Source of the DNA: Streptantibioticus_A sp037034305
GTDB lineage: Bacteria > Actinomycetota > Actinomycetes > Streptomycetales > Streptomycetaceae
DNA length: 64,000 nucleotides
Direction of reading: 5' to 3'
Assembly (NCBI GenBank): GCA_037034305.1
Contig: JBAGJY010000007.1
Location: 124,001 to 188,000, forward strand
The notes under the pieces are model-generated. The model had not been told where the DNA came from. It ran no database searches and was given only the letters and a program-made list of their open reading frames with translations. Every line of letters starts with the position of its first letter. Positions within the stretch are counted from its first letter, which is position 1. Below are positions 27,264 through 35,016 of the stretch, piece after piece. A program made the position numbers and the translations under genes.

Positions 27264-29600
27264 CTATCTGTCCACCTTCTCACCCGCTGCCCGGTCCCCC
27301 AGGCTTTCCTGAGTGGTGTCAGCGGCGGGGTCACCCGGCTGCTCAGGGACCGTGCCGCCGCCCTCGACGGCCTGCTCACGGCTGTCATCGGGCGCCTGCG
27401 GCTCCTCGGCCGTGTCGCCCGCCGCCAGCAGCGCCCGGCGCTTGCGCTGCCGGTACATGCGGAAACCGGCCAGCACGAGCAGCAGCAGTCCACCGGCGAT
27501 CACCAGCATCACGGTGTCGGTGATGGAGGTGACGTTGACCTGGAAGACCATGGGCTGGCCGTAGGGCGTGCCGTCCGCGGTGAACAACTGGGCCGCCACC
27601 CAGGTCTTGCCGTTGGCGCTGGCGGTGGTCCGGAACTTCAGCGAGCGGTTGTGCCCGCCGTCGACGGTCACCGGCTGCGGTTGGCCGACGTCGAGGCGGT
27701 TGTTCTGGCTGGAGGTCAGCCGCAGCTGCAACCCCGTGATCTGCTGGGCGAGGCTGTTCTGCACGGTCACCGGGATCGTCGCGCTGCGCCCGGAAAGAGT
27801 GATCGACTTCTTGTCGATGATGTGTACGTCCTGGGTGAGATCGCTCAGATACGCGGCGACGTCGCCCCGGAAGTGCGCCGCGTCGTCCGCGTCACCGCGC
27901 CACTGGGTCGACATCGAGCGCAGGACAGCGGTTCCGAACGGGGTGGTGACCCGGTCCTTGCGGGAGAGGATCACCAGGAAGCTGGTGAGCGAGTCCTGGA
28001 CGGACTGGATCTCCTGGAAGGCGTCGGTGGTCAGCTCCTGCCGCCGCAGCGAGGCCGGATAGGCGTCGGCGCTGGGCACCGACTCGTTGGCTCCCGGGTC
28101 AGGGGTGGCCTTGGCGGCGGCGCTGAGGCTGGCCGGATCGCTCCAGCCGCCGGAGCGGGCGGCGGAGATCGCCGTGGCCATGGCCTGCGCCTGGCTGGTG
28201 GTCGGCATCCGCTGCGGGGCGACGACGATGTTCCGCTGCTGCTCGGGCGCCTGCTCGTTGATCATCAGCGACTGGGCCAGGAACTTCTGCACGGCCAGTG
28301 TCTCGGCGTCGGCCCGGGTCAGATCGCCCGTGAAGGCCTTGGACAGCGGGCTGTCCGCGACGACCGCCGTGGTGCCGCCGCCGATGGGCCTGGCGGCGGA
28401 CGGGGTGTAGCTCAGCGCTCCGGTCTCCCGCAGGCTGTCGCTCCGGGCGATGATCTTGTCGGCGCCGCCCGCGGTGGCCACGCCGACGATGGACGGGTCG
28501 ACGGCGCCGTCCGCGGGCCAGGCGAAGTCGGTGCGCGGACTGACGCCGAGCACCGTCTGCACGGTCACCGCGGCGAGGTCGGTGGCGTCCTTGAGGTGGC
28601 CGATGGTCCCGGAGACGTCCTTGCCGTGGTGCGCGATGGAGGCGATGTCCGGGTCACCGAACGGCAGGGCGACCACCTCGTCGCCCTGGATCGCCTGCTG
28701 GAGCTCGTTGAGCCACTGTTTGGCGTACTCGGTGCCGGCGCCCGGTGTGGTCTGCTTGGGGTCTCCGTCCGGGCCGAGAACCTTGTACGGCTTGGTCATG
28801 GCGTCCACGGTGGCCAGCAGGTCCGGATCGATCACCCACGTCACCGGCAGGCCCTTGGCGAGCGACACCATCTGTTCGAGTCGGCCGCCAGGGGCGAGCT
28901 CCGCCGTGAGGTCGTCGTCGCGGAACAGCGGCGACTGCTGGTCGTCGCCGGGGGTGCGGATGTCCATGTGCGGGCGGTCGATCAGCGGCCACAGGAAGGT
29001 GGTCCTGGTCTTCTGCCCTCCGCCTTGGGAGTACCAGGGCAGGAAGGTCCGCTTGATGCCGAGGACGTGCTGGTAGGCGGCGTCCTTGGTGGTGCCGGAC
29101 GCGGTCACCCCGAGTTGGTAGACCCCGTCGCTGCCCAGGCCGAGCGCGCTGACCGGTACATCGAGGGTGAAGGGAAGACTGATGTGCGGCGGGATGTCCG
29201 GCAGGTTGGCGGTGTGACCGGGGACCTCGTTGCCGTCCAGGGTGGAGAAACCGCCGCTGGCCGCGGCGTTGCTTATGGCGCTGCGGCTGGCCAGCGGGCC
29301 GCCGCCGGCGAGGCGCAGGCCGACGTGGGCGTTGGTGATGGGGTCGTCGCCGTCGTTGGTGACCGTGCCGCTCACGGTGAGTGTGTCGTTCTTGGCCGGC
29401 GTGGTGGGGGTGAGCGAGTCCACGTCGACTTCCGCGGTGCTGGAGCCGCTGCCCGTGTCGGCGTGCGCGCTGGTCGCGGCGGGGACCTGTACGAGGCCGG
29501 TCAGCAGGGCGGCGCTGACGAGCGTCGCGGCGCGTCGCAGCCAGGAACGAGCAGGGGTGGTTCCGGGGTGCCGTGCCGCCTCGCCCACGCGGTCGTCCAT
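27264..29600 (-). CDS. DUF6049 secreted, membrane-anchored protein of the murJ cluster
   Basis: The 778-residue protein has a signal peptide (RRAATLVSAALLTGLVQVPAATSAHA, about 20-46), a large extracellular region with an early beta-rich domain (TLTVSGTVTNDGDDPITNAHVGL), and a C-terminal membrane helix (TVMLVIAGGLLLLVLAGF) followed by a basic then acidic cytoplasmic tail. This corresponds to the Rv3909-type protein always found before murJ in actinobacteria. Its biochemical role is unknown, but conservation with MurJ points to the cell wall. The longest frame is longer; ATG 29600 was chosen because the signal peptide follows it. Confidence 0.88.
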   Translation of the reverse strand: MDDRVGEAARHPGTTPARSWLRRAATLVSAALLTGLVQVPAATSAHADTGSGSSTAEVDVDSLTPTTPAKNDTLTVSGTVTNDGDDPITNAHVGLRLAGGGPLASRSAISNAAASGGFSTLDGNEVPGHTANLPDIPPHISLPFTLDVPVSALGLGSDGVYQLGVTASGTTKDAAYQHVLGIKRTFLPWYSQGGGQKTRTTFLWPLIDRPHMDIRTPGDDQQSPLFRDDDLTAELAPGGRLEQMVSLAKGLPVTWVIDPDLLATVDAMTKPYKVLGPDGDPKQTTPGAGTEYAKQWLNELQQAIQGDEVVALPFGDPDIASIAHHGKDVSGTIGHLKDATDLAAVTVQTVLGVSPRTDFAWPADGAVDPSIVGVATAGGADKIIARSDSLRETGALSYTPSAARPIGGGTTAVVADSPLSKAFTGDLTRADAETLAVQKFLAQSLMINEQAPEQQRNIVVAPQRMPTTSQAQAMATAISAARSGGWSDPASLSAAAKATPDPGANESVPSADAYPASLRRQELTTDAFQEIQSVQDSLTSFLVILSRKDRVTTPFGTAVLRSMSTQWRGDADDAAHFRGDVAAYLSDLTQDVHIIDKKSITLSGRSATIPVTVQNSLAQQITGLQLRLTSSQNNRLDVGQPQPVTVDGGHNRSLKFRTTASANGKTWVAAQLFTADGTPYGQPMVFQVNVTSITDTVMLVIAGGLLLLVLAGFRMYRQRKRRALLAAGDTAEEPQAPDDSREQAVEGGGTVPEQPGDPAADTTQESLGDRAAGEKVDR

Positions 29601-29728
29601 CCGTCTCTCGTCGCCGTCGAATTGCGTCCTGGCATGGTAACGATGGCTGCCGAGGGTAAGTGCCGTGGAGTGGTCTTCAAGATCACCGCAGGGCCGTAAT
29701 CCTGGAGACCATGTCCTCGGCGGCCACG

Positions 29729-29734
29729 TATTCT
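29729..29734 (+). promoter_or_regulatory. Likely -10 element of cca (leaderless mRNA)
   Basis: TATTCT ends 8 nt before the cca GTG and no purine-rich ribosome site lies between them, the spacing expected when transcription starts at the initiation codon. No convincing -35 element is visible. Confidence 0.45.
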
Positions 29735-29742
29735 GTTCTGTT

Positions 29743-31221
29743 GTGCCGAACGCCAACAATGTCTCTCAGTCCCCGTCGTCCGCGGAAGCCAGTGCGCTGA
29801 GCCAGGCGCAACGTCGCGCGGTGGGTGAGTTGCTGCGGGTATCGCCGGTCGCCGACGACCTGGGTCGGCGCTTCCAGGAGGCGGGCTTCAAGCTCGCCCT
29901 GGTCGGCGGTTCGGTCCGGGACGCACTGCTGGGTCGGCTCGGCAACGACCTGGACTTCACCACCGACGCCCGGCCCGAGCAGGTGCTGAAGATCGTGCGC
30001 GGCTGGGCGGACGCGGTCTGGGAGGTCGGTATCGCTTTCGGCACCGTGGGCTGCCGCAAGGCGGACGCCGAGGGCAACGACTTCCAGATCGAGGTGACGA
30101 CGTACCGGTCCGAGGCCTACGACCGGAACTCGCGCAAGCCCGAGGTCTCCTACGGCGACACCATCGAGCAGGACCTGGTGCGCCGGGACTTCACGGTGAA
30201 CGCGATGGCGGTCGGGCTGCCGGGCAACCAGTTCATCGACCCGTACAACGGTCTTGAGGACCTCGCCCAGCGGGTCCTGCGGACGCCGGGCACTCCGGAG
30301 GAGTCCTTCTCGGATGATCCGCTGCGGATGATGCGTGCCGCGCGCTTCGCCGCGCAGCTGGACTTCGCCGTGGCGCCGGAGGTGGTCACCGCGATGAGGG
30401 AGATGGCCGACCGCATCGAGATCGTGTCGGCGGAGCGGGTGCGTGACGAGCTGACCAAACTCATCCTCAGCGATCACCCGCGCAAGGGCCTTCGGCTGCT
30501 GGTGGAGACCGGCCTGGCGCAGCGGGTGATCCCCGAGCTGCCCGCGCTGCGGCTGGAGCGTGACGAGCACTTCCGGCACAAGGACGTCTACGAGCACAGC
30601 ATGACCGTGCTGGAGCAGGCGATGGCCCTGGAGGAGGACGGCCCCGACCTCGTACTGCGGCTGGCGGCGCTGTTGCACGACATCGGCAAGCCGAGGACAC
30701 GGCGGTTCGAGTCGGACGGCCGGGTCTCCTTCCACCACCACGAGGTGGTGGGGGCGAAGATGACCAAATCCCGGCTGACCAAGCTGAAGTACCCGAATGA
30801 CATCGTCAAGGACATTTCACGACTGGTCGAGCTGCACCTGCGGTTCCACGGCTACGGCAGCGGCGAGTGGACGGACTCGGCGGTGCGGCGGTACGTCCGG
30901 GACGCCGGACCGCTGCTGGATCGGCTGCACAAGCTGACCCGCTCGGACTGCACGACCCGCAACAAGAAGAAGGCCGCAGCGCTGGCGCGCACATATGACT
31001 CCCTTGAGGAGCGCATCGATCAGCTGAAGGAGCAGGAGGAGCTCGACTCCATCCGTCCGGACCTCAACGGCAACCAGATCATGGAGATCCTGGGTGTTCC
31101 GGCGGGTCCCGTGGTGGGCAAGGCGTACAAGCATCTGCTCGAACTGCGACTGGAGCACGGGCCGATGGCCTTCGATGACGCGGTGGCGGCGCTCAAGGAG
31201 TGGTGGGCCGGGCAGCAGTAG
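29743..31221 (+). CDS. cca: CCA tRNA nucleotidyltransferase / poly(A) polymerase family with HD domain
   Basis: It adds CCA to tRNA 3' ends, which matters here because tRNA genes such as the one at 279-352 do not encode CCA. The 492-residue protein has the class II nucleotidyltransferase signature LVGGSVRDALLGR with the D-x-D pair in NDLDFTTDA, the RRDFTVNAMA block, and an HD phosphohydrolase domain (HDIGKPRTRRF). The GTG at 29743 is the preferred start. It is divergent from the DUF6049 gene and followed by three parS sites. Confidence 0.95.
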   Translation: MPNANNVSQSPSSAEASALSQAQRRAVGELLRVSPVADDLGRRFQEAGFKLALVGGSVRDALLGRLGNDLDFTTDARPEQVLKIVRGWADAVWEVGIAFGTVGCRKADAEGNDFQIEVTTYRSEAYDRNSRKPEVSYGDTIEQDLVRRDFTVNAMAVGLPGNQFIDPYNGLEDLAQRVLRTPGTPEESFSDDPLRMMRAARFAAQLDFAVAPEVVTAMREMADRIEIVSAERVRDELTKLILSDHPRKGLRLLVETGLAQRVIPELPALRLERDEHFRHKDVYEHSMTVLEQAMALEEDGPDLVLRLAALLHDIGKPRTRRFESDGRVSFHHHEVVGAKMTKSRLTKLKYPNDIVKDISRLVELHLRFHGYGSGEWTDSAVRRYVRDAGPLLDRLHKLTRSDCTTRNKKKAAALARTYDSLEERIDQLKEQEELDSIRPDLNGNQIMEILGVPAGPVVGKAYKHLLELRLEHGPMAFDDAVAALKEWWAGQQ

Positions 31222-31259
31222 CCACGGCATGGACGTTCGACGGTCCGGTCCGGTGCGGT

Positions 31260-31273
31260 GTTTCACGTGAAAC
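31260..31273 (+). promoter_or_regulatory. parS: parS site, exact (first of a triple cluster)
   Basis: GTTTCACGTGAAAC lies 38 nt after the cca stop and is the first of three exact copies within 83 bp. Confidence 0.95.
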
Positions 31274-31294
31274 CACGGCCTCCCAAGAGGTCAT

Positions 31295-31308
31295 GTTTCA
31301 CGTGAAAC
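31295..31308 (+). promoter_or_regulatory. parS: parS site, exact (second of a triple cluster)
   Basis: GTTTCACGTGAAAC with the favoured flanking T and A (16-bp TGTTTCACGTGAAACA). Its centre is 35 bp from the first copy. Confidence 0.95.
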
Positions 31309-31328
31309 ACCGCACCGGACCGCTTCGT

Positions 31329-31342
31329 GTTTCACGTGAAAC
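31329..31342 (+). promoter_or_regulatory. parS: parS site, exact (third of a triple cluster)
   Basis: GTTTCACGTGAAAC with flanking T and A, centred 34 bp from the second copy and 13 bp before the convergent MFS stop. Confidence 0.95.
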
Positions 31343-31355
31343 ATCGCCGAGCGCC

Positions 31356-32627
31356 TCACCGCTGGCGTAGCAGGGCCGTTCCGACGGCGGTGGCTCCGTA
31401 CAGTACGGCGATCAGGATCAGCAGCAGCGGTGAGCGGCCATCAGGTGGAAGCATCAGCGCGGCGATCGCGGCCGAGCCGACGAAGGCGACATTGAAGAAG
31501 ACGTCGTAGAGCGCGAACACACGACCGCGGTAGGCGTCATCGACGGAGGACTGGACGACGGTGTCGGTGGCGATCTTCGCGCCCTGAGTAGTGATCCCCA
31601 GCAGGAACGCCGCGACCAACATCGGCGCCGGGCTGAACGGCAGACCGAGTGCCGGCTCCAACACCGTGGCGGCAGCGGCGCACACCGTGATCCAGCCTGC
31701 GATGCCGAACCGCCCGGTGGCCCAGGGCGTGACAACCGCCGCCACGAAGAAACCCGCCCCGGAGACCCCGACCGCGAGCCCGAGCAGCGCCAGTCCACCC
31801 GAAGTGTCCGAGGGGGCGGTCCAGGAGTACCGGCACAGCATCAGCAGGGTCACGGTCAGCGCCCCGTAACAGAAGCGCAGCACCGACATCGCGCCCATCG
31901 CATAGGCCGCCTGGCGACGTCTGGCGAGGTGCCGCAGCCCTTCGAACAGGCCGCGCACCGTGCTGGCCACCGCGGCGGCCAGCCGGGGCTGGAGCAGATG
32001 GGGGTCGGGCCCGAGCAGATCGGCGCCCATCGTGCGGGCGGAGAGCCCGGCGCACATATAAAGCAGTGCCGCCAGAACCACGACCACGGCATCGGAACCG
32101 ATGCCCGCCGCCATCCAGAGGTGTACGACGAAGGCGGCACCGCCGCCGGCGGTGGCGGCGATGGTTCCCGCCGTCGGGGAGATCGAGTTGGCCACCACCA
32201 GCCGTTCGCGGTCCACCACCCGCGGAAGGGCGGCGGACAGTCCTGCCAGCACGAAGCGGTTGACGGCGGTGACGGACAGCGCGGAAAGGTAGAACACCCA
32301 GTCCGGCACATGGGTGACGATCAGCGCGGCGGTGCCCGCCGCGAGCACGGCCCGCAGCACATTGCCATAGAGCAGCACCTGCCGTCTGCGCCAGCGGTCC
32401 AGCAGGACACCGGTGAACGGTCCAAGCAGGGAGTACGGCAGCAGCAGCACCGCCATCGCGGCGGCGATGGCCGCGGGCGACGTCTGTCTTTCCGGCGTGA
32501 AGACCACGTAGGCGGCGAGCGCGACCTGGTACACGCCGTCGGACAGCTGCGAGAGCAGACGCACCACCAGCAGCCGCCGGAAATCACGGAACCGCAGCAG
32601 CACGCGAAGATCCCGTACGACGGCCAT
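31356..32627 (-). CDS. MFS transporter
   Basis: The 423-residue protein has about 12 hydrophobic segments in two halves and an MFS loop (GVLLDRWRRRQVLLYGN) between helices 2 and 3. The ATG at 32627 gives a short cytoplasmic N-terminus (MAVVRDLRVLLRFRDFRRL); the frame extends upstream without a better start. The substrate cannot be read from sequence; it resembles MFS exporters of the enterobactin/multidrug exporter type. It is convergent with cca across the parS cluster and downstream of the ino1 operon on the same strand. Confidence 0.85.
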   Translation of the reverse strand: MAVVRDLRVLLRFRDFRRLLVVRLLSQLSDGVYQVALAAYVVFTPERQTSPAAIAAAMAVLLLPYSLLGPFTGVLLDRWRRRQVLLYGNVLRAVLAAGTAALIVTHVPDWVFYLSALSVTAVNRFVLAGLSAALPRVVDRERLVVANSISPTAGTIAATAGGGAAFVVHLWMAAGIGSDAVVVVLAALLYMCAGLSARTMGADLLGPDPHLLQPRLAAAVASTVRGLFEGLRHLARRRQAAYAMGAMSVLRFCYGALTVTLLMLCRYSWTAPSDTSGGLALLGLAVGVSGAGFFVAAVVTPWATGRFGIAGWITVCAAAATVLEPALGLPFSPAPMLVAAFLLGITTQGAKIATDTVVQSSVDDAYRGRVFALYDVFFNVAFVGSAAIAALMLPPDGRSPLLLILIAVLYGATAVGTALLRQR

Positions 32628-32650
32628 GCCGACAGCCTCACACAAGCGCG

Positions 32651-32679
32651 AGGCCCCCGGACGGATTCTCCGGGGGCCT
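32651..32679. terminator. Hairpin upstream of the MFS gene, downstream of ino1
   Basis: AGGCCCCCGG (32651-32660) pairs with 32670-32679 around a 9-nt loop. It lies just before the MFS start and after the ino1 stop on the minus strand, so it may end ino1 transcripts or act in the MFS leader. Confidence 0.5.
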
Positions 32680-32786
32680 GCGATCAAGACGTTGCCGATG
32701 TGTTGCCTGTGCTTTAGCGCACGGCGCCGCAGCCAGGCGCTCCGCTCGGAACGCGGTGATGTGCCGTTGATCATCCGCGGCATTAT

Positions 32787-32817
32787 CGCGGTTGGTCGCG
32801 CAGTTCCCCGCGCCCCT
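32787..32817. repeat. Streptomyces-type short intergenic repeat (GCGCAGTTCCCCGCGCCCCTT)
   Basis: The stretch contains GTTGGTCGCGCAGTTCCCCG followed by CGCCCC, a phrase I recognise as a widely dispersed short intergenic sequence in Streptomyces genomes. Only one copy is in this window, so the assignment rests on recall, not on an internal repeat. Confidence 0.4.
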
Positions 32818-32857
32818 TCAGAGCGTGCTGCCGAACAGCTCTCGGCACCGTGTCAGG

Positions 32858-33940
32858 TCAGCGCTCGACCTCGCCCTTGATGAACTTCTCGACGTTGTTG
32901 CGGGCCTCGTCGTCGAAGTACTGAACCGGCGGGGACTTCATGAAGTACGAGGAGGCGGAGAGGATGGGGCCGCCGATGCCGCGGTCCTTGGCGATCTTCG
33001 CCGCGCGCAGCGCGTCGATGATGACACCAGCGGAGTTCGGGGAGTCCCAGACCTCCAGCTTGTACTCCAGGTTCAGCGGGACGTCGCCGAAGGCGCGGCC
33101 CTCGAGGCGGACGTACGCCCACTTGCGGTCGTCCAGCCAGGCCACGTAGTCGGACGGGCCGATGTGGACGTTCTTCTCGCCCAAGTCGCGGTCCGGGATC
33201 TGGGAGGTGACGGCCTGCGTCTTGGAGATCTTCTTGGACTCCAGGCGCTCACGCTCAAGCATGTTCTTGAAGTCCATGTTGCCGCCGACGTTGAGCTGCA
33301 TCGTGCGGTCCAGGATGACGCCGCGGTCCTCGAACAGCTTCGCCATCACCCGGTGCGTGATGGTGGCGCCCACCTGCGACTTGATGTCGTCGCCGACGAT
33401 CGGCACACCGGCCTCGGTGAACTTGTCGGCCCACTCCTTGGTACCGGCGATGAAGACCGGCAGGGCGTTGACGAACGCGACCTTGGCGTCGATGGCGCAC
33501 TGGGCGTAGAACTTGGCGGCGTCCTCGGAGCCCACCGGCAGGTAGCAGACCAGAACGTCGACCTGCTTGTCCTTGAGGACCTGCACCACGTCGACCGGGG
33601 CCTCCGGCGACTCCTCGATGGTCTGCCGGTAGTACTTGCCGAGACCGTCGAGGGTGTGGCCCCGCTGTACCGTCACACCGGTCTGCGGGACGTCGCAGAT
33701 CTTGATGGTGTTGTTCTCGCTGGCGCCGATGGCGTCCGCGAGGTCGAGCCCGACCTTCTTGGCGTCGACGTCGAAGGCGGCCACGAACTCCACGTCACGG
33801 ACGTGGTAGTCACCGAACTGCACGTGCATCAGGCCGGGCACGCGGCTGTCCGGGTCGGCGTCCTTGTAGTACTCGACGCCCTGCACCAGCGACGCGGCGC
33901 AGTTGCCCACGCCGACAATGGCTACGCGAACCGAACCCAT
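32858..33940 (-). CDS. ino1: Inositol-3-phosphate synthase
   Basis: It converts glucose 6-phosphate to 1L-myo-inositol 3-phosphate with NAD, feeding phosphatidylinositol and mycothiol, the main thiol of actinomycetes. The 360-residue protein has the N-terminal dinucleotide motif VAIVGVGNCAASLVQG and the conserved segments VGDDIKSQVGATITHR, QLNVGGNMDFKNML, SDYVAWLDDRKWAYVRLEG and DSPNSAGVIIDALRAAK. The ATG start has GGGAG upstream. The gene follows padR by 50 bp and is probably co-transcribed with it. Confidence 0.96.
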   Translation of the reverse strand: MGSVRVAIVGVGNCAASLVQGVEYYKDADPDSRVPGLMHVQFGDYHVRDVEFVAAFDVDAKKVGLDLADAIGASENNTIKICDVPQTGVTVQRGHTLDGLGKYYRQTIEESPEAPVDVVQVLKDKQVDVLVCYLPVGSEDAAKFYAQCAIDAKVAFVNALPVFIAGTKEWADKFTEAGVPIVGDDIKSQVGATITHRVMAKLFEDRGVILDRTMQLNVGGNMDFKNMLERERLESKKISKTQAVTSQIPDRDLGEKNVHIGPSDYVAWLDDRKWAYVRLEGRAFGDVPLNLEYKLEVWDSPNSAGVIIDALRAAKIAKDRGIGGPILSASSYFMKSPPVQYFDDEARNNVEKFIKGEVER

Positions 33941-33990
33941 TCCGGTTGCTCCCTGTGTACTCGATTACTCGGCCCAACGTGTGCGGGGCC

Positions 33991-34614
33991 TCATTTGGTG
34001 GTGTCGGTCGGATCCGTATCGTCGCGACCTTGGTCGGCGGGGCGGCCCTTGGCGCGGCCTCGGCCCGCCCGCTCCGTCTCGATCAGCTCGTTGAGCCAGC
34101 GGACCTCGCGCTCCACCGACTCCATGCCGTGCCGTTGCAGCTCAAGGGTGTAGTCGTCGAGCCGCTCCCGGGTGCGGGCCAGTGAGGCGCGCATCTTCTC
34201 CAGCCGCTCTTCCAGGCGGCTGCGACGCCCTTCGAGGACCCGCATCCGTACGTCCCGTTCGGTGTGGCCGAAGAAGGCGAAGCGAACGCCGAACTGCTCG
34301 TCCTCCCAGGCGTCCGGCCCGGTGTGGGCCAGCAGGTCCTCGAAGTGCTCCTTCCCAGCGGAGGTCAGCCGGTAGACAATCTTCGCCCGTCGCCCGGCGA
34401 GCGGCGCGCCGAGCGGGTCATCAGAGGTCGTCTCCTCAGCCAGCCATCCCTGAGCGACCAGCGTCTTCAGGCACGGGTAGAGGGTGCCGTAGCTGAAGGC
34501 ACGGAAGACTCCGAGCGAGGTGTTGAGCCGCTTGCGCAGCTCGTATCCATGCATCGGCGACTCCCGGAGCAGGCCCAGGACGGCGAATTCGAGGACGCCG
34601 GAACGCCTGCTCAT
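33991..34614 (-). CDS. PadR-family transcriptional regulator
   Basis: The 207-residue protein has the N-terminal PadR winged helix (LEFAVLGLLRESPMHGYELRKRL ... GTLYPCLKTLVAQGWL) and a C-terminal coiled-coil dimerisation region (RSRLEERLEKMRASLARTRERL). Its ATG has AAGGAGG upstream. Directly upstream at 34700-34720 is a near-ideal palindrome that is a likely autoregulatory operator. Being ahead of ino1 suggests it controls inositol synthesis; the ligand is unknown. Confidence 0.92.
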   Translation of the reverse strand: MSRRSGVLEFAVLGLLRESPMHGYELRKRLNTSLGVFRAFSYGTLYPCLKTLVAQGWLAEETTSDDPLGAPLAGRRAKIVYRLTSAGKEHFEDLLAHTGPDAWEDEQFGVRFAFFGHTERDVRMRVLEGRRSRLEERLEKMRASLARTRERLDDYTLELQRHGMESVEREVRWLNELIETERAGRGRAKGRPADQGRDDTDPTDTTK

Positions 34615-34699
34615 TCTCGCCTCCTTGGCTCTTGGGTGGCCGTGGTAGTCCTGTCCCTACCTGCCGTCCGTGCTGCCGGGATCTTCTTTATCTCGTTCT

Positions 34700-34720
34700 G
34701 ATGTATCGAGTCGATACATC
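34700..34720. promoter_or_regulatory. Palindromic operator upstream of padR-ino1
   Basis: ATGTATCGAGTCGATACAT (34701-34719) has 9-bp perfect arms around one base, and a further G-C pair extends it to 10-bp arms. It lies 86-106 bp ahead of the padR start in an AT-richer stretch. PadR regulators typically bind ATGT-N8-ACAT palindromes, which this matches in pattern (ATGT...ACAT). Confidence 0.8.
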
Positions 34721-34860
34721 GTGACGATAGAACGGCCCTGTGGATCTCGCAAGGCATGGCATGGTGAGCGGCATCACATCTGGCGCTCGTAAGAAGTTCG
34801 TGGCCTGTCAACTGTCCGTTATGTGGCGATCGTTGGGGTAGTTCGTCGTTTGACGGTGCG

Positions 34861-34866
34861 TACTCT
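34861..34866 (+). promoter_or_regulatory. Possible -10 element ahead of the small ORF and PBP gene
   Basis: TACTCT lies 7 nt ahead of the ATG at 34874. With no ribosome site between, it would give a leaderless transcript running into the PBP gene. The -35 region is not convincing. Confidence 0.3.
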
Positions 34867-34873
34867 GTTCGCC

Positions 34874-35008
34874 ATGCAAACCAACGGGAACCTTGTGGCG
34901 CCGCGAGGCGTCATGGTCCTGGGTGCCGTGTGGCCCGGCGGGGCCGCGATCCGGGGGGACCGGATGTCAACTGCGACCTTCAGGCGAAACCGCCTGCCCG
35001 AGGAGTAG
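34874..35008 (+). CDS. Possible leaderless 44-residue leader peptide before the PBP gene
   Basis: An ATG (MQTNGNLVAPRGVMVLGAVW...) opens a 44-codon frame ending 8 nt before the PBP start and overlapping its ribosome site. No homology is recognised and coding potential is uncertain. It might couple translation to the PBP gene, or the region may simply be its 5' leader. Confidence 0.25.
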   Translation: MQTNGNLVAPRGVMVLGAVWPGGAAIRGDRMSTATFRRNRLPEE

Positions 35009-35016
35009 CTGGAACC

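Noticed and set aside
25280..27523. 747-codon plus-strand open frame
   Set aside because: Antisense to murJ; no motifs and His/Arg/Gly-rich composition.
27651..29699. 682-codon plus-strand open frame
   Set aside because: Antisense to the DUF6049 gene; the opposite frame has a signal peptide and membrane anchor.
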